Shown here in pieces: positions 1 to 6,701 of a stretch of 8,409 nucleotides of DNA (the stretch's first letter is position 1; each line of letters begins with the position of its first letter). The notes under the pieces were generated by a model. That model saw only the letters and a program-made list of their open reading frames with translations, was not told the DNA's origin and ran no database searches. The translations under genes were made by a program, and so were the position numbers. The stretch spans positions 1 through 8,409 of the forward strand of contig DAMU01000019.1 in assembly GCA_002499705.1 (NCBI GenBank), given 5' to 3'. The DNA comes from Euryarchaeota archaeon UBA91. Lineage in GTDB: Archaea > Thermoplasmatota > Poseidoniia > Poseidoniales > Poseidoniaceae.

Positions 1-3000
1 TGCCCATACACCTTCGTGTTCAAAAGCCGGCCGGACCTTTTCTTGGTCCTTTTTTTCACGAATATTCCAACTGAGCTGATACATCAAGATAAACCCAGCA
101 AGGATGCCAAGGACACCCCATAAGAAGGCCCGATTTTGAGAAGCGACACCCTCAGTTGTAGAAGGCAATGTTTCATCTACGCCGAGGAGTGGATTTTTCC
201 AATTACTGAAAAATACAGCATCGTCTCTTAGCAATACAATGTCGTTTTTACCCTCTGGGGAATTATTTCTACTCTGTGCATGGATTTCAATTTGCAATTC
301 TTGGCCGCTAATATCCCAGACAGGTAGATCTTTCGGAATTGTCCAGGAGCATGAAAAAGTCCCGTTCGCTACATTCTGTTTCAGACACGATGCGATTGGA
401 TACGATCCTCCAGAGCTTGAAGAATTTAAGACGTGAATAGCAGCCCCAGTATCGAATAAATCACCATCGCTGTCAGCCGCACTCCACTCGACAAGCAAGA
501 CATCGTACCATTCGCCCCCGTCCTCAGGAGAGAGTGTAAAATCGATGATTGGAAGTGAATCGGCAGGCCTACATCCAAGTGAATCTACGGGCCAAAAAAC
601 ACTCACAACTGGCGTAAAACAAACATCCAGATTATCGTATATTCCATCGCCATCAGAATCATCGATGCACCCGTCAGAATCCTTATCGAAAAGTGTAGCG
701 TTTTCTTGAGGGCAATCATCGATGTTGTCGCCGACAAGATCGCCATCAGAATCATCGATGCACCCATCTTCGTCGATGTCCCAATCCAAGGCATTCTGGT
801 TCGGGCATTTATCGACTCTGTTCGCTACTCCGTCACTGTCGCCATCCTCCCATGAATAGGAGTCCCGTTGGACACCTTCTACGGCCAAAGCAAAGCCAAT
901 TTGGTTTCCGTCAATACCAACTGAATTGTTTTGATTACCTGGTGAGACATAGCGTGCACGAACTTCGACTTCAATCCATTCAACTCCATCAAGGTCTTGC
1001 TCAGACAACGAAACAGCAACTGTTGTTTCATTCGTCATCGGGAACGCTGAATGATTCGAAAAGTCAGCAATTTGCTGGTCATAAAGCGTTGAATATCCAT
1101 CATTTTGAAACGTATTTGCAAGGGCAATCCGTCCATCAGAAAGCCGAACAACGAGTTGCAAATCATCGACTAAATATGGCTCAGGAGCGGCATTCCAAGC
1201 TAAGCGGGCGTTAAAATCTCCTTCATGGAGGTCAAAACGTTCGACCCAAACCTCACCAGTTTTCAAAAATGGACCTACAGCACCCGAACCATTCCATGGC
1301 TCCTCAATGAGGTTCTCAAGTGCTTCAAGGCCCCCCTGTCTTTGTTGCAACCAAGCCTGAGGCGTTTGACTTACAAGGCGGTAAGAATCATGAACCCATA
1401 AATTCTCGAGTGGAGAAACATCGCCCGTGTGTAAATTCTGCTCAATGGCGTTAAAGTCGACCAGTGCAGAGAGATTCAATTGCCCCCAACCATCGTAAGT
1501 ATTCTGCAATTCATTTCCACCTGCTCCTCCGTTTCGAACATCTTGGGGTAGTGGCGTAACTGCAAGCGACATCAGCGTTCTAAGTAAGGCGCCTGAAGGT
1601 GAAAAACCATCAGCGAGAGTGAGATTATTCGTCAAATTTTTGTCATCGCTGACCCACTCTTGACGCATGCTGCTTAACGGAACACTCGTTCTGTTTTCCT
1701 TACCCGATATCCAACCCTGTTCAACCATCTGTTGGAGAAGTGCTGCTACACTTGCAGCAGCAGGTGTCGCCATACTTGTCCCACTCGAGGAACGCAGAGC
1801 ATCATTGTAAGAGTCATCAACACCGTCGGCGCGAGCAGATTGCACCGAAGTGCCTACCGCCAGCGCAAAGATTCCGTTCGTTCCCAATTCAGTAGGGCCA
1901 ACTGAAGAAGCACTCCATCGTTCTGAGGATTCCGACTTTTCAGAAGCCCCAACGGCAACGACGTTTCTTCCATTAGCTGGTTCAAGCAGTTGGCCTCCAT
2001 TATTTCCGGGAGCAATAAACGAGAGTGACCAAGGCATCTCAGCAGCCCATGCATCAAAATCCCCCGTCCGTGCAGTGTATGCAGTTGTAGCGTCCCCCCA
2101 TGAATTTGAATGGACTGTAGCGCCGTTTAATCCTGCTTCAACGAGCAACGCATCGACATCGGGCGGCACCCAACCTTCATCCGAAACAATATCTTGGAAG
2201 ATGAGTTTTGATGCATAGGCGAGTGAAGATCCGTTTCTTGGAACTGAACTATTTCGCATGTCATACACGTTATAGCACGACAAGGTCCCTGCCACATGCG
2301 TTCCATGGCGGTAATCAGAATGGCCAGGGGTGTCCGATGAGTCAATCGAGTGATTTAGCAGCAAAACCTTGCGATGCTCCATCCCCGGGACTCCAACACC
2401 GTCACTCATGCTTTCACCTTCAGAACCAACTCCGCCTGCAGCGGTAGAATTTCGAAAACAAGCATGGTCGGCGTCGAGTCCAGAATCAGCAACAGCTACA
2501 ACAATTCCATCCCCGTTCACTCCAAGATTCCAAGCCGGATTTCCAGTGGTGTAACCGTGCTGCAGTAACGAACTCACCTGTCCATTTCGAGCAGTGGTTT
2601 CCAAAACCGGCTCAACCCATAACAGACCATCAAGAACCGACAATGGGAAGAAATCTTCGTGCCATTCTACGAGTTCAACATGCGGAAGGACCGAGCCATA
2701 CCGTTCAACATCTGAATGAATCTCTATCCCGAGAGAGGTAAATACCGACACGATATGATTGACTGCATCAGCAGGGAGTCTTGGCTCGAACACCAATCGT
2801 AGATGTTGATGTTCCTCAAACTGTATCATATTTCCTTTGTATTGTACGGGCGGAGCTGGTTTTTCTGAAAAGTCAGCTAACTCTGCCGCATCAGGGGATT
2901 TCCACGTCAGCACTTCCGCAGGGCTTAGCATTCTCAATGGCGTGTAACCGAACTCAGCAAGGGCGTCCCACTCTTCTTGAGACCAAATCCCATCATCCTT

Positions 3001-3108
3001 GACAAGAACACGTTCGTTCCCGTTCAAATTCTCCGGGGTAAAAGAGGGACTAAGGCCTTGCGCAATAGGCAGCAGCAACAACAACGTGACAATGAACGCA
3101 GGTCGCAT
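1..3108 (-). CDS. Membrane-anchored subtilisin-like serine protease (S8 family) with thrombospondin type 3 repeats; 3' end beyond window
   Basis: Reading the minus strand from ATG at 3108 gives 1036 codons with no stop down to base 1, so the C-terminus lies outside the window. Residues 1-18 are a signal peptide (MRPAFIVTLLLLLPIAQG). Residues of about 95-180 look like a propeptide ending in a 'GLLWVEP' motif. The S8 catalytic set is complete: Asp208 (VADSGLD), His268 (HGTHVAG), oxyanion Asn369 (APGNNGG) and Ser445 (GTSMATP). A beta-rich region follows. Residues of about 755-830 are Asp-rich DxDxDG repeats with paired Cys, of the calcium-binding thrombospondin type 3 kind. Residues of about 994-1014 form a membrane segment followed by a basic stretch (REKK), so the protease should sit outside the cell on a C-terminal anchor with a cytoplasmic tail. 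Many Asn-X-Ser/Thr sites fit a surface glycoprotein. By family it hydrolyses peptide bonds, probably in external protein degradation or surface protein processing; the substrate is unknown. It is divergent from the ribosomal-protein operon. Confidence 0.93.
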   Translation of the reverse strand, partial: MRPAFIVTLLLLLPIAQGLSPSFTPENLNGNERVLVKDDGIWSQEEWDALAEFGYTPLRMLSPAEVLTWKSPDAAELADFSEKPAPPVQYKGNMIQFEEHQHLRLVFEPRLPADAVNHIVSVFTSLGIEIHSDVERYGSVLPHVELVEWHEDFFPLSVLDGLLWVEPVLETTARNGQVSSLLQHGYTTGNPAWNLGVNGDGIVVAVADSGLDADHACFRNSTAAGGVGSEGESMSDGVGVPGMEHRKVLLLNHSIDSSDTPGHSDYRHGTHVAGTLSCYNVYDMRNSSVPRNGSSLAYASKLIFQDIVSDEGWVPPDVDALLVEAGLNGATVHSNSWGDATTAYTARTGDFDAWAAEMPWSLSFIAPGNNGGQLLEPANGRNVVAVGASEKSESSERWSASSVGPTELGTNGIFALAVGTSVQSARADGVDDSYNDALRSSSGTSMATPAAASVAALLQQMVEQGWISGKENRTSVPLSSMRQEWVSDDKNLTNNLTLADGFSPSGALLRTLMSLAVTPLPQDVRNGGAGGNELQNTYDGWGQLNLSALVDFNAIEQNLHTGDVSPLENLWVHDSYRLVSQTPQAWLQQRQGGLEALENLIEEPWNGSGAVGPFLKTGEVWVERFDLHEGDFNARLAWNAAPEPYLVDDLQLVVRLSDGRIALANTFQNDGYSTLYDQQIADFSNHSAFPMTNETTVAVSLSEQDLDGVEWIEVEVRARYVSPGNQNNSVGIDGNQIGFALAVEGVQRDSYSWEDGDSDGVANRVDKCPNQNALDWDIDEDGCIDDSDGDLVGDNIDDCPQENATLFDKDSDGCIDDSDGDGIYDNLDVCFTPVVSVFWPVDSLGCRPADSLPIIDFTLSPEDGGEWYDVLLVEWSAADSDGDLFDTGAAIHVLNSSSSGGSYPIASCLKQNVANGTFSCSWTIPKDLPVWDISGQELQIEIHAQSRNNSPEGKNDIVLLRDDAVFFSNWKNPLLGVDETLPSTTEGVASQNRAFLWGVLGILAGFILMYQLSWNIREKKDQEKVRPAFEHEGVWA
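646..765 (-). repeat. 27-nt direct repeat, 93-nt period, inside the thrombospondin type 3 region
   Basis: Bases 646-672 and 739-765 are identical over 27 nt and lie exactly 93 nt (31 codons) apart. On the minus strand each copy encodes the core GCIDDSDGD. The copies keep the reading frame, so they represent repeat units of the protease's calcium-binding region. Identity at the DNA level suggests a recent internal duplication or gene conversion between units, whereas the sequence between the copies has diverged. Confidence 0.85.
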
Positions 3109-3208
3109 GAATCCTGTTGAATCGTCAAACTTTGTCAATCTCGCGGTCTTTTCCTACAGAAAATGCGCGACGGCGCGTTTAAGTCGGGTTTGCGAGTCGC
3201 CCAGTTCG
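3109..3208. promoter_or_regulatory. Divergent intergenic region with candidate archaeal TATA box for the rplX operon
   Basis: These 100 bases separate the start codons of the leftward protease and rightward rplX. On the plus strand TTTAAG at 3178-3183 is centred about 28 nt before the rplX ATG. At the usual archaeal TATA-to-start distance (about 25 nt) transcription would begin at or just before the ATG, giving a leaderless or nearly leaderless mRNA. The absence of a Shine-Dalgarno match before rplX agrees with this. For the protease strand I see only a weak AGGA about 8 nt before its ATG and no convincing TATA box. No inverted repeat suggesting an operator was recognised. Confidence 0.4.
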
Positions 3209-3481
3209 ATGAAGGCCTATCGCATAACAGGAATCGCCCCATTTGGCAGCATGCGCCAAGCATTTTCCATTGACCTACCAGCATCTGACGCAGGCGATGC
3301 AGAACACAGAGCATATTCCATTATGGGCTCTCGACATAAAGCAAACCGCCGTTCAATCGATATCGCATCGGTCGAAGAAATCGACCCGAGAATCTCCACA
3401 GATCCACGTATCACCGACCATTTCCGTGAAGAGATAGCAGCAGCTGGCGGCCCGATTTCTCCACCTCAAGAAGAAGAGTAA
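3209..3481 (+). CDS. rplX: Large-subunit ribosomal protein L18Ae (LX / L20a)
   Basis: A 90-residue protein starting MKAYRITG, matching the small archaeal LX/L18a family: an N-terminal beta strand, then the diagnostic 'YSIMGSRHKANRR' stretch (residues 36-48) and 'VEEIDPRISTDPRI', which closes the typical fold. It is a component of the 50S subunit that binds rRNA. The open frame extends back to about 2999, but that part is antisense to the protease N-terminus, and family length and homology fix the start at 3209. It is the first gene of the rightward cluster, 19 nt ahead of prefoldin alpha, and LX-pfdA-ftsY is a recurrent archaeal order. The last residues (after 75) are an acidic, proline-containing tail beyond the usual core. 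Confidence 0.9.
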   Translation: MKAYRITGIAPFGSMRQAFSIDLPASDAGDAEHRAYSIMGSRHKANRRSIDIASVEEIDPRISTDPRITDHFREEIAAAGGPISPPQEEE

Positions 3482-3500
3482 GTCCTCGCGGGCTTCTTCA

Positions 3501-4091
3501 ATGACAACCACTTCGGACTACGTGAGCCGCATGGTGGAACGAAGCGAATTGCAAAAAATGGCACGCACTATTGATGCGCATCGCCAACAATTGGATACGC
3601 TTCATGCAAGAGTTGAACAGGTCTCAACTATTCTTGAGGAGCATGACATCACCTCATCAATCCTTGAGCAACTCATCAAATCAATTTCAACAGGTAGAGC
3701 TGGAGCCCGACTTTCAATTGGTTCTGGAGTCACACTCAATTATGTCCATGAAGGGGAGACAGAAGGAACCGCAATGGTTGATATTGGGAGCGGGGTTTTC
3801 GGAGAAAAACCGTGGTCAGAAGCCCATTCTCTAACAGCTGAACGTCAACAAGGGATTGTCATGCTCCATAAAGAGCTCACTGAACAGTCAAGACAGTTGG
3901 AAGAAAAGATTACTGAATTGGCCCAAGAATTCAATGCAGCAGCAGAAAAACTGCAACCGGCTCAGTCTGCTGAAGCAATTGAAACAGCACCAGTGGAGCC
4001 GAAGCCACAATCGAAGCCTGACGAGAAATCACCCCGTCGGCAGCAAAGGCGCGGCAGCCGGTTTGGTAACGAACTGACATTAGATGACTGA
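3501..4091 (+). CDS. pfdA: Prefoldin alpha subunit
   Basis: A 196-residue protein with the prefoldin alpha layout: an N-terminal coiled coil of about residues 12-60 (IDAHRQQLDTLHARVEQ), a central beta-hairpin part (about 68-105, with 'LSIGSG' and 'MVDIGSGVFGEK' matching the family's Gly-rich hairpins), and a second coiled coil (about 108-150). Prefoldin is a hexamer of two alpha and four beta subunits that captures unfolded proteins in the cytoplasm and passes them to the group II chaperonin. The beta subunit is not in this window. Archaeal alpha subunits are usually about 140-150 residues. Here residues of about 152-196 form an extra tail, first Glu/Pro rich and then basic (SPRRQQRRGSR). The gene ends 8 nt before ftsY, implying co-transcription. 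No clear Shine-Dalgarno precedes the start; Met11 is a less likely alternative. Confidence 0.9.
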   Translation: MTTTSDYVSRMVERSELQKMARTIDAHRQQLDTLHARVEQVSTILEEHDITSSILEQLIKSISTGRAGARLSIGSGVTLNYVHEGETEGTAMVDIGSGVFGEKPWSEAHSLTAERQQGIVMLHKELTEQSRQLEEKITELAQEFNAAAEKLQPAQSAEAIETAPVEPKPQSKPDEKSPRRQQRRGSRFGNELTLDD

Positions 4092-4094
4092 GGG
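4090..4094 (+). promoter_or_regulatory. Ribosome binding site of ftsY
   Basis: GAGGG, overlapping the pfdA stop codon, lies 5 nt before the ftsY ATG at 4100. It is the clearest Shine-Dalgarno-like site in the window. It supports this start over the out-of-frame ATG at 4095 and suggests that internal operon genes use SD initiation while the first gene may be leaderless. Confidence 0.5.
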
Positions 4095-4099
4095 ATGGC

Positions 4100-5545
4100 A
4101 TGGGACTTTTCGACCGCTTCCGTAAACGGGTAACTGAGGTTGCTTCCGAAGTTAATACGGATGAACTCTCAGTCGAAGCAGAATCCCAAGAGGCCCAAGA
4201 AGCTTTGAATGCTGCAGCACAGACTCCTCCACTTCTTCAAACTGAAGAGCAACCCCTTCAGTCCATTGCGCATGAACCCGAGACATCTCCTTCTTCGAGT
4301 GAAGACGACTGGGAAGACCTTGACGAACTTGATGCTATGGAAAGTGAAGCCGTTGCGGATGACGAATGGGATGATTTTGATGATGAGGAAGAGGTCGCTT
4401 TGCCGATTGAACTCTCTCGCAAGGAAAGAAAACGCGTCGAAAAAGCCCGACGGTCTGACGAAAAACGTCTCCTAAAAAAACAGAAGGAAATGAAGAAGCG
4501 TGGTGCTGTTAACGTAGCGAGGCCGAAAGGCTCCAATGTAGACCTCTCGATGATGCGAACGACGACTGGTCGACAATTGGTCAGCGTACACAATGCTCCG
4601 AAAGGGTCTGTAAAAAAGGCTGAAATTGAAACCGAGGCCGGCACCAAAGTAGCCGTTGACCTTGGAGGAGGTGTCGTTTCAGAAGGCGGGCGCGTCATCA
4701 AAGCTGGCGCTGTTCTTGACAACTTACTCGAAGAACTCGAGTGGGTCTTACTTGAATCCGATATTTCCAGCGACGCAGTCACCGCCGTTATCGATGCACT
4801 TCGTACAAATTTGGTTGGCGCTCGTTTACGTAGAGGTGCGGACTTAGCTAAAGTCCTCGAAGCCGCCCTCAAGCGTGCCCTTAGAAACATTCTCGCCGCA
4901 GGATATTGGGACTTCGACGCGAGCGTTCAATCCTTTATCGATGCGGGCGACACCCCGGTGGTCATCATGCTCGTGGGCGTAAACGGTACAGGGAAAACCA
5001 CGACTGCTGCCAAGATCGCTCAACGTCTTCTTGACCAAGGCATATCTGTTGTAGCGGCGGCAGGCGATACATTCCGAGCAGGAGCAATTCAGCAATTGGA
5101 GAGTCACTGTGAAAATCTTGGGATTCGTTGTATCTCAAGTCAACGAGGCGGAGATACCGCAGCTATTGCACGTGATGCCATTGAATCTGCAAAAGCGAAA
5201 AACATCGATGTTGTCTTGGTTGATACTGCAGGTAGAATGCAAAACAAAGTCAATCTGATGAACGAACTGAACAAAGTAAGCCGAGTTGCAGACCCGCACC
5301 TCACCTTATTTGTCGGCGACTCTCTCGCAGGTAACGACGCAGTCGAACAAGCAAGAATGTTTCAAGAAATTATGAAATTCGATGGAGCAGTTCTAACAAA
5401 AATCGATACCGACGCTAAAGGTGGTGCCGGCCTTTCGATTGCATTTGCAACCGGACGCCCAATTGTTTTCGCCGGTGTCGGCCAAGGCTATCATGATTTG
5501 AAGCAATTTGATCCGGACTGGTTGCTTGAACAAATGTTTGATTGA
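4100..5545 (+). CDS. ftsY: Signal recognition particle receptor FtsY (SRP GTPase)
   Basis: A 481-residue SRP-receptor GTPase. It docks SRP-bound ribosomes at the membrane by forming a GTP-dependent heterodimer with SRP54. Order of parts: a short amphipathic start (GLFDRFRKRV), an acidic region (about 20-100), a Lys/Arg-rich stretch (106-134), an unusual linker (about 135-203), the N domain (about 205-265, with 'LLEELEWVLLESDIS') and the G domain. The GTPase motifs are intact: P-loop GVNGTGKTT (293-301), DTFRAGA (323-329), DTAGR (375-379), TKID (433-436) and GVGQ (459-462), ending in the usual short C-terminal helix. The long acidic N-terminal part resembles the A domain of bacterial FtsY, whereas many archaeal FtsY proteins are shorter. 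The linker contains a Gly/Val-rich segment (GTKVAVDLGGGVV) that I do not recognise from the family. The gene is translationally close to pfdA (8-nt gap) and 43 nt before the DUF1844-like gene. Confidence 0.97.
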   Translation: MGLFDRFRKRVTEVASEVNTDELSVEAESQEAQEALNAAAQTPPLLQTEEQPLQSIAHEPETSPSSSEDDWEDLDELDAMESEAVADDEWDDFDDEEEVALPIELSRKERKRVEKARRSDEKRLLKKQKEMKKRGAVNVARPKGSNVDLSMMRTTTGRQLVSVHNAPKGSVKKAEIETEAGTKVAVDLGGGVVSEGGRVIKAGAVLDNLLEELEWVLLESDISSDAVTAVIDALRTNLVGARLRRGADLAKVLEAALKRALRNILAAGYWDFDASVQSFIDAGDTPVVIMLVGVNGTGKTTTAAKIAQRLLDQGISVVAAAGDTFRAGAIQQLESHCENLGIRCISSQRGGDTAAIARDAIESAKAKNIDVVLVDTAGRMQNKVNLMNELNKVSRVADPHLTLFVGDSLAGNDAVEQARMFQEIMKFDGAVLTKIDTDAKGGAGLSIAFATGRPIVFAGVGQGYHDLKQFDPDWLLEQMFD

Positions 5546-5588
5546 TCTCAAGCGATGAGGACATAGACTCCGAACCTCTCGCAGTGTC

Positions 5589-5966
5589 ATGGCCGGTACG
5601 TTCAAGGATGAAGAAACAGAACAGTTTTTCCAGTTAGTCCACATGTTTCAGCGCTCTGCATTGTTGCACATGGGGCTGTTACCTGACCAAGAAGGAAACA
5701 TGATGTATAATTTGGGTGAAGCCAAGGCAGCCATCGACTTATTACGCATGTTGCAAGGGAAGACTAAGGGAAATTTGAGCGACCATGAAGAAAGAATGAT
5801 GAAAGGAATCGTAAGTGAACTGCAGTTACAATTTCTCAAAGCCCCCTCTCGTCGTCGAGAAGCAGAAAGCGATGCAGCACAATCTGAAACGATTCGCGAG
5901 GCGTTCGAAAACCCCCAGAGCGGACCCGTCGAAGACCTCAGCACGAGTGAAGACAGCGAAGAATGA
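5589..5966 (+). CDS. DUF1844 family protein
   Basis: A 125-residue soluble protein. Residues of about 10-85 fit my memory of the DUF1844 (PF08899) pattern: 'FFQLVHMFQRSALLHMGLLP' with a Gln-Ser/Ala-Leu-x-H-x-G core, then 'NLGEAKAAIDLLRMLQGKTK' and 'GNLSDHEERMM', the conserved 'A..IDLL.MLQ.KTKGNL...E' signature. It should be mostly helical. The last 40 residues are acidic and look disordered. The family's function is unknown; I know it mainly from bacteria, so its place after archaeal ftsY is notable. It lies 43 nt after ftsY and 21 nt before the receiver gene, so is probably co-transcribed with both. A role in membrane targeting or envelope function would be a guess from context only. Pfam assignment is from memory, not a search. 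Confidence 0.8.
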   Translation: MAGTFKDEETEQFFQLVHMFQRSALLHMGLLPDQEGNMMYNLGEAKAAIDLLRMLQGKTKGNLSDHEERMMKGIVSELQLQFLKAPSRRREAESDAAQSETIREAFENPQSGPVEDLSTSEDSEE

Positions 5967-5987
5967 CCTTTCTTGTGCGGTTAATTG

Positions 5988-6701
5988 ATGTGTGATGGCG
6001 ATTTCAGCGAGATGATTCACATGGCTTATGTCACCCCGACATCTGAAGAAACCGCACCAACGGTTCTCATTGTGGACAACAACCCGATGTCGCTGATGCG
6101 ACTTCGTGAAGTCTTCAAAGTTCGAGAATTTAATGTCGAAATTTGTGAAGATGGCGACCAAGCGGTCGACGAGTACATCCGACTTGACCCAGAATTAGTT
6201 GTTATCGCACTCGATCTTCCAACCCTTGACGGCCATATTGCCGCTTTGGAAATGAGGGAGCATGGCGGTGAAAGCCGAATTGTATTCATCGCATCTCGTC
6301 GCCTTGCCCAATTAGCGGAAGATGCAAGCCATTCTGCTGGTGCAGTTGCTTGGCTTGAAAAGCCAATCTCATCAGCAGTTGTCGAAGAACACTGGGAGCG
6401 AATACTCGGGCCAATCCCCGAGGCACCGGGACTTGAAGACCTCGACCAACTTTATCCTGAAGACCGTGTGAAGCCCGTGGCCGATGAAGGACTCATGCCA
6501 CTACCTCCGCTTCCTGGGATGCCGGCCTTGCCTTTACCAGGCGCCATTCTCGAACCACTACCAGCCGTATTAGCCCCAGTGATTTCTGAGACTGCGACTA
6601 AACCAAAACGGCGTATTTTCAAACTTCTTCTCGTTGGAATTCTTGCAGGTATTGGCTATTTGGCCTACGCCTATTCTTCAGGGGCAGCGCCGTTTTCTTG
6701 A
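5988..6701 (+). CDS. Tail-anchored pseudo-receiver (response regulator-like) protein
   Basis: A protein of 237 residues. Residues of about 24-140 form a CheY-like receiver fold: 'VLIVDNN' (26-32), 'CEDGDQAV', 'LVVIALDLPTLDG' (70-82) and the conserved Lys125 in 'LEKPI'. Phosphorylation residues are degenerate. The second acidic-pair residue is Asn31, and ungapped alignment with CheY puts Ala74 at the phosphoacceptor Asp. The Thr position is Ala102 or Ser103. A Pro/Leu-rich linker (about 168-198) follows, then KPKRR and a single membrane helix (about 210-229) with an 8-residue tail. This predicts a cytoplasmic domain held by a C-terminal anchor. There is no DNA-binding or enzymatic output domain and no histidine kinase nearby. 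The start is uncertain: TTG at 5985, ATG at 5988, or ATG at 6021, which leaves a short N-terminus before the fold. It is the last gene of the rightward cluster, and its 3' end overlaps the opposing small gene by 31 nt. Confidence 0.85.
   Translation: MCDGDFSEMIHMAYVTPTSEETAPTVLIVDNNPMSLMRLREVFKVREFNVEICEDGDQAVDEYIRLDPELVVIALDLPTLDGHIAALEMREHGGESRIVFIASRRLAQLAEDASHSAGAVAWLEKPISSAVVEEHWERILGPIPEAPGLEDLDQLYPEDRVKPVADEGLMPLPPLPGMPALPLPGAILEPLPAVLAPVISETATKPKRRIFKLLLVGILAGIGYLAYAYSSGAAPFS

Noticed and set aside
603..794. Short minus-strand ORFs at 603-794, 1854-2057 and 2127-2345 that might suggest a broken gene
   Set aside because: They are in a different minus-strand frame from the subtilase. 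The protease frame was translated from 3108 to 1 and has no stop or frameshift, so the gene is not a pseudogene.
1850..2218. 122-codon plus-strand ORF, and similar plus-strand ORFs at 239-436, 852-1214, 2208-2447, 2369-2568 and 2781-3002
   Set aside because: All lie antisense to the continuous subtilase frame, which carries intact S8 motifs in order. Their products are low in recognisable motifs, and they disagree with each other in frame.
2999..3208. N-terminal extension of rplX back to a TTG at 2999 (160 residues)
   Set aside because: The extra 70 residues have no family match, lie partly antisense to the protease signal peptide, and the L18Ae family begins at MKAYR (3209).
4258..4890. 210-codon minus-strand ORF opposite ftsY, rich in Ser and Arg
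   Set aside because: It is a compositional shadow of the acidic Glu/Asp-rich FtsY region, and the sense frame contains all SRP GTPase motifs.
5826..6161. Minus-strand ORFs at 5648-5944, 5826-6161 and 6026-6289
   Set aside because: They are antisense to the DUF1844-like and receiver genes, both of which show recognisable family patterns, and no motif is seen in the antisense products.
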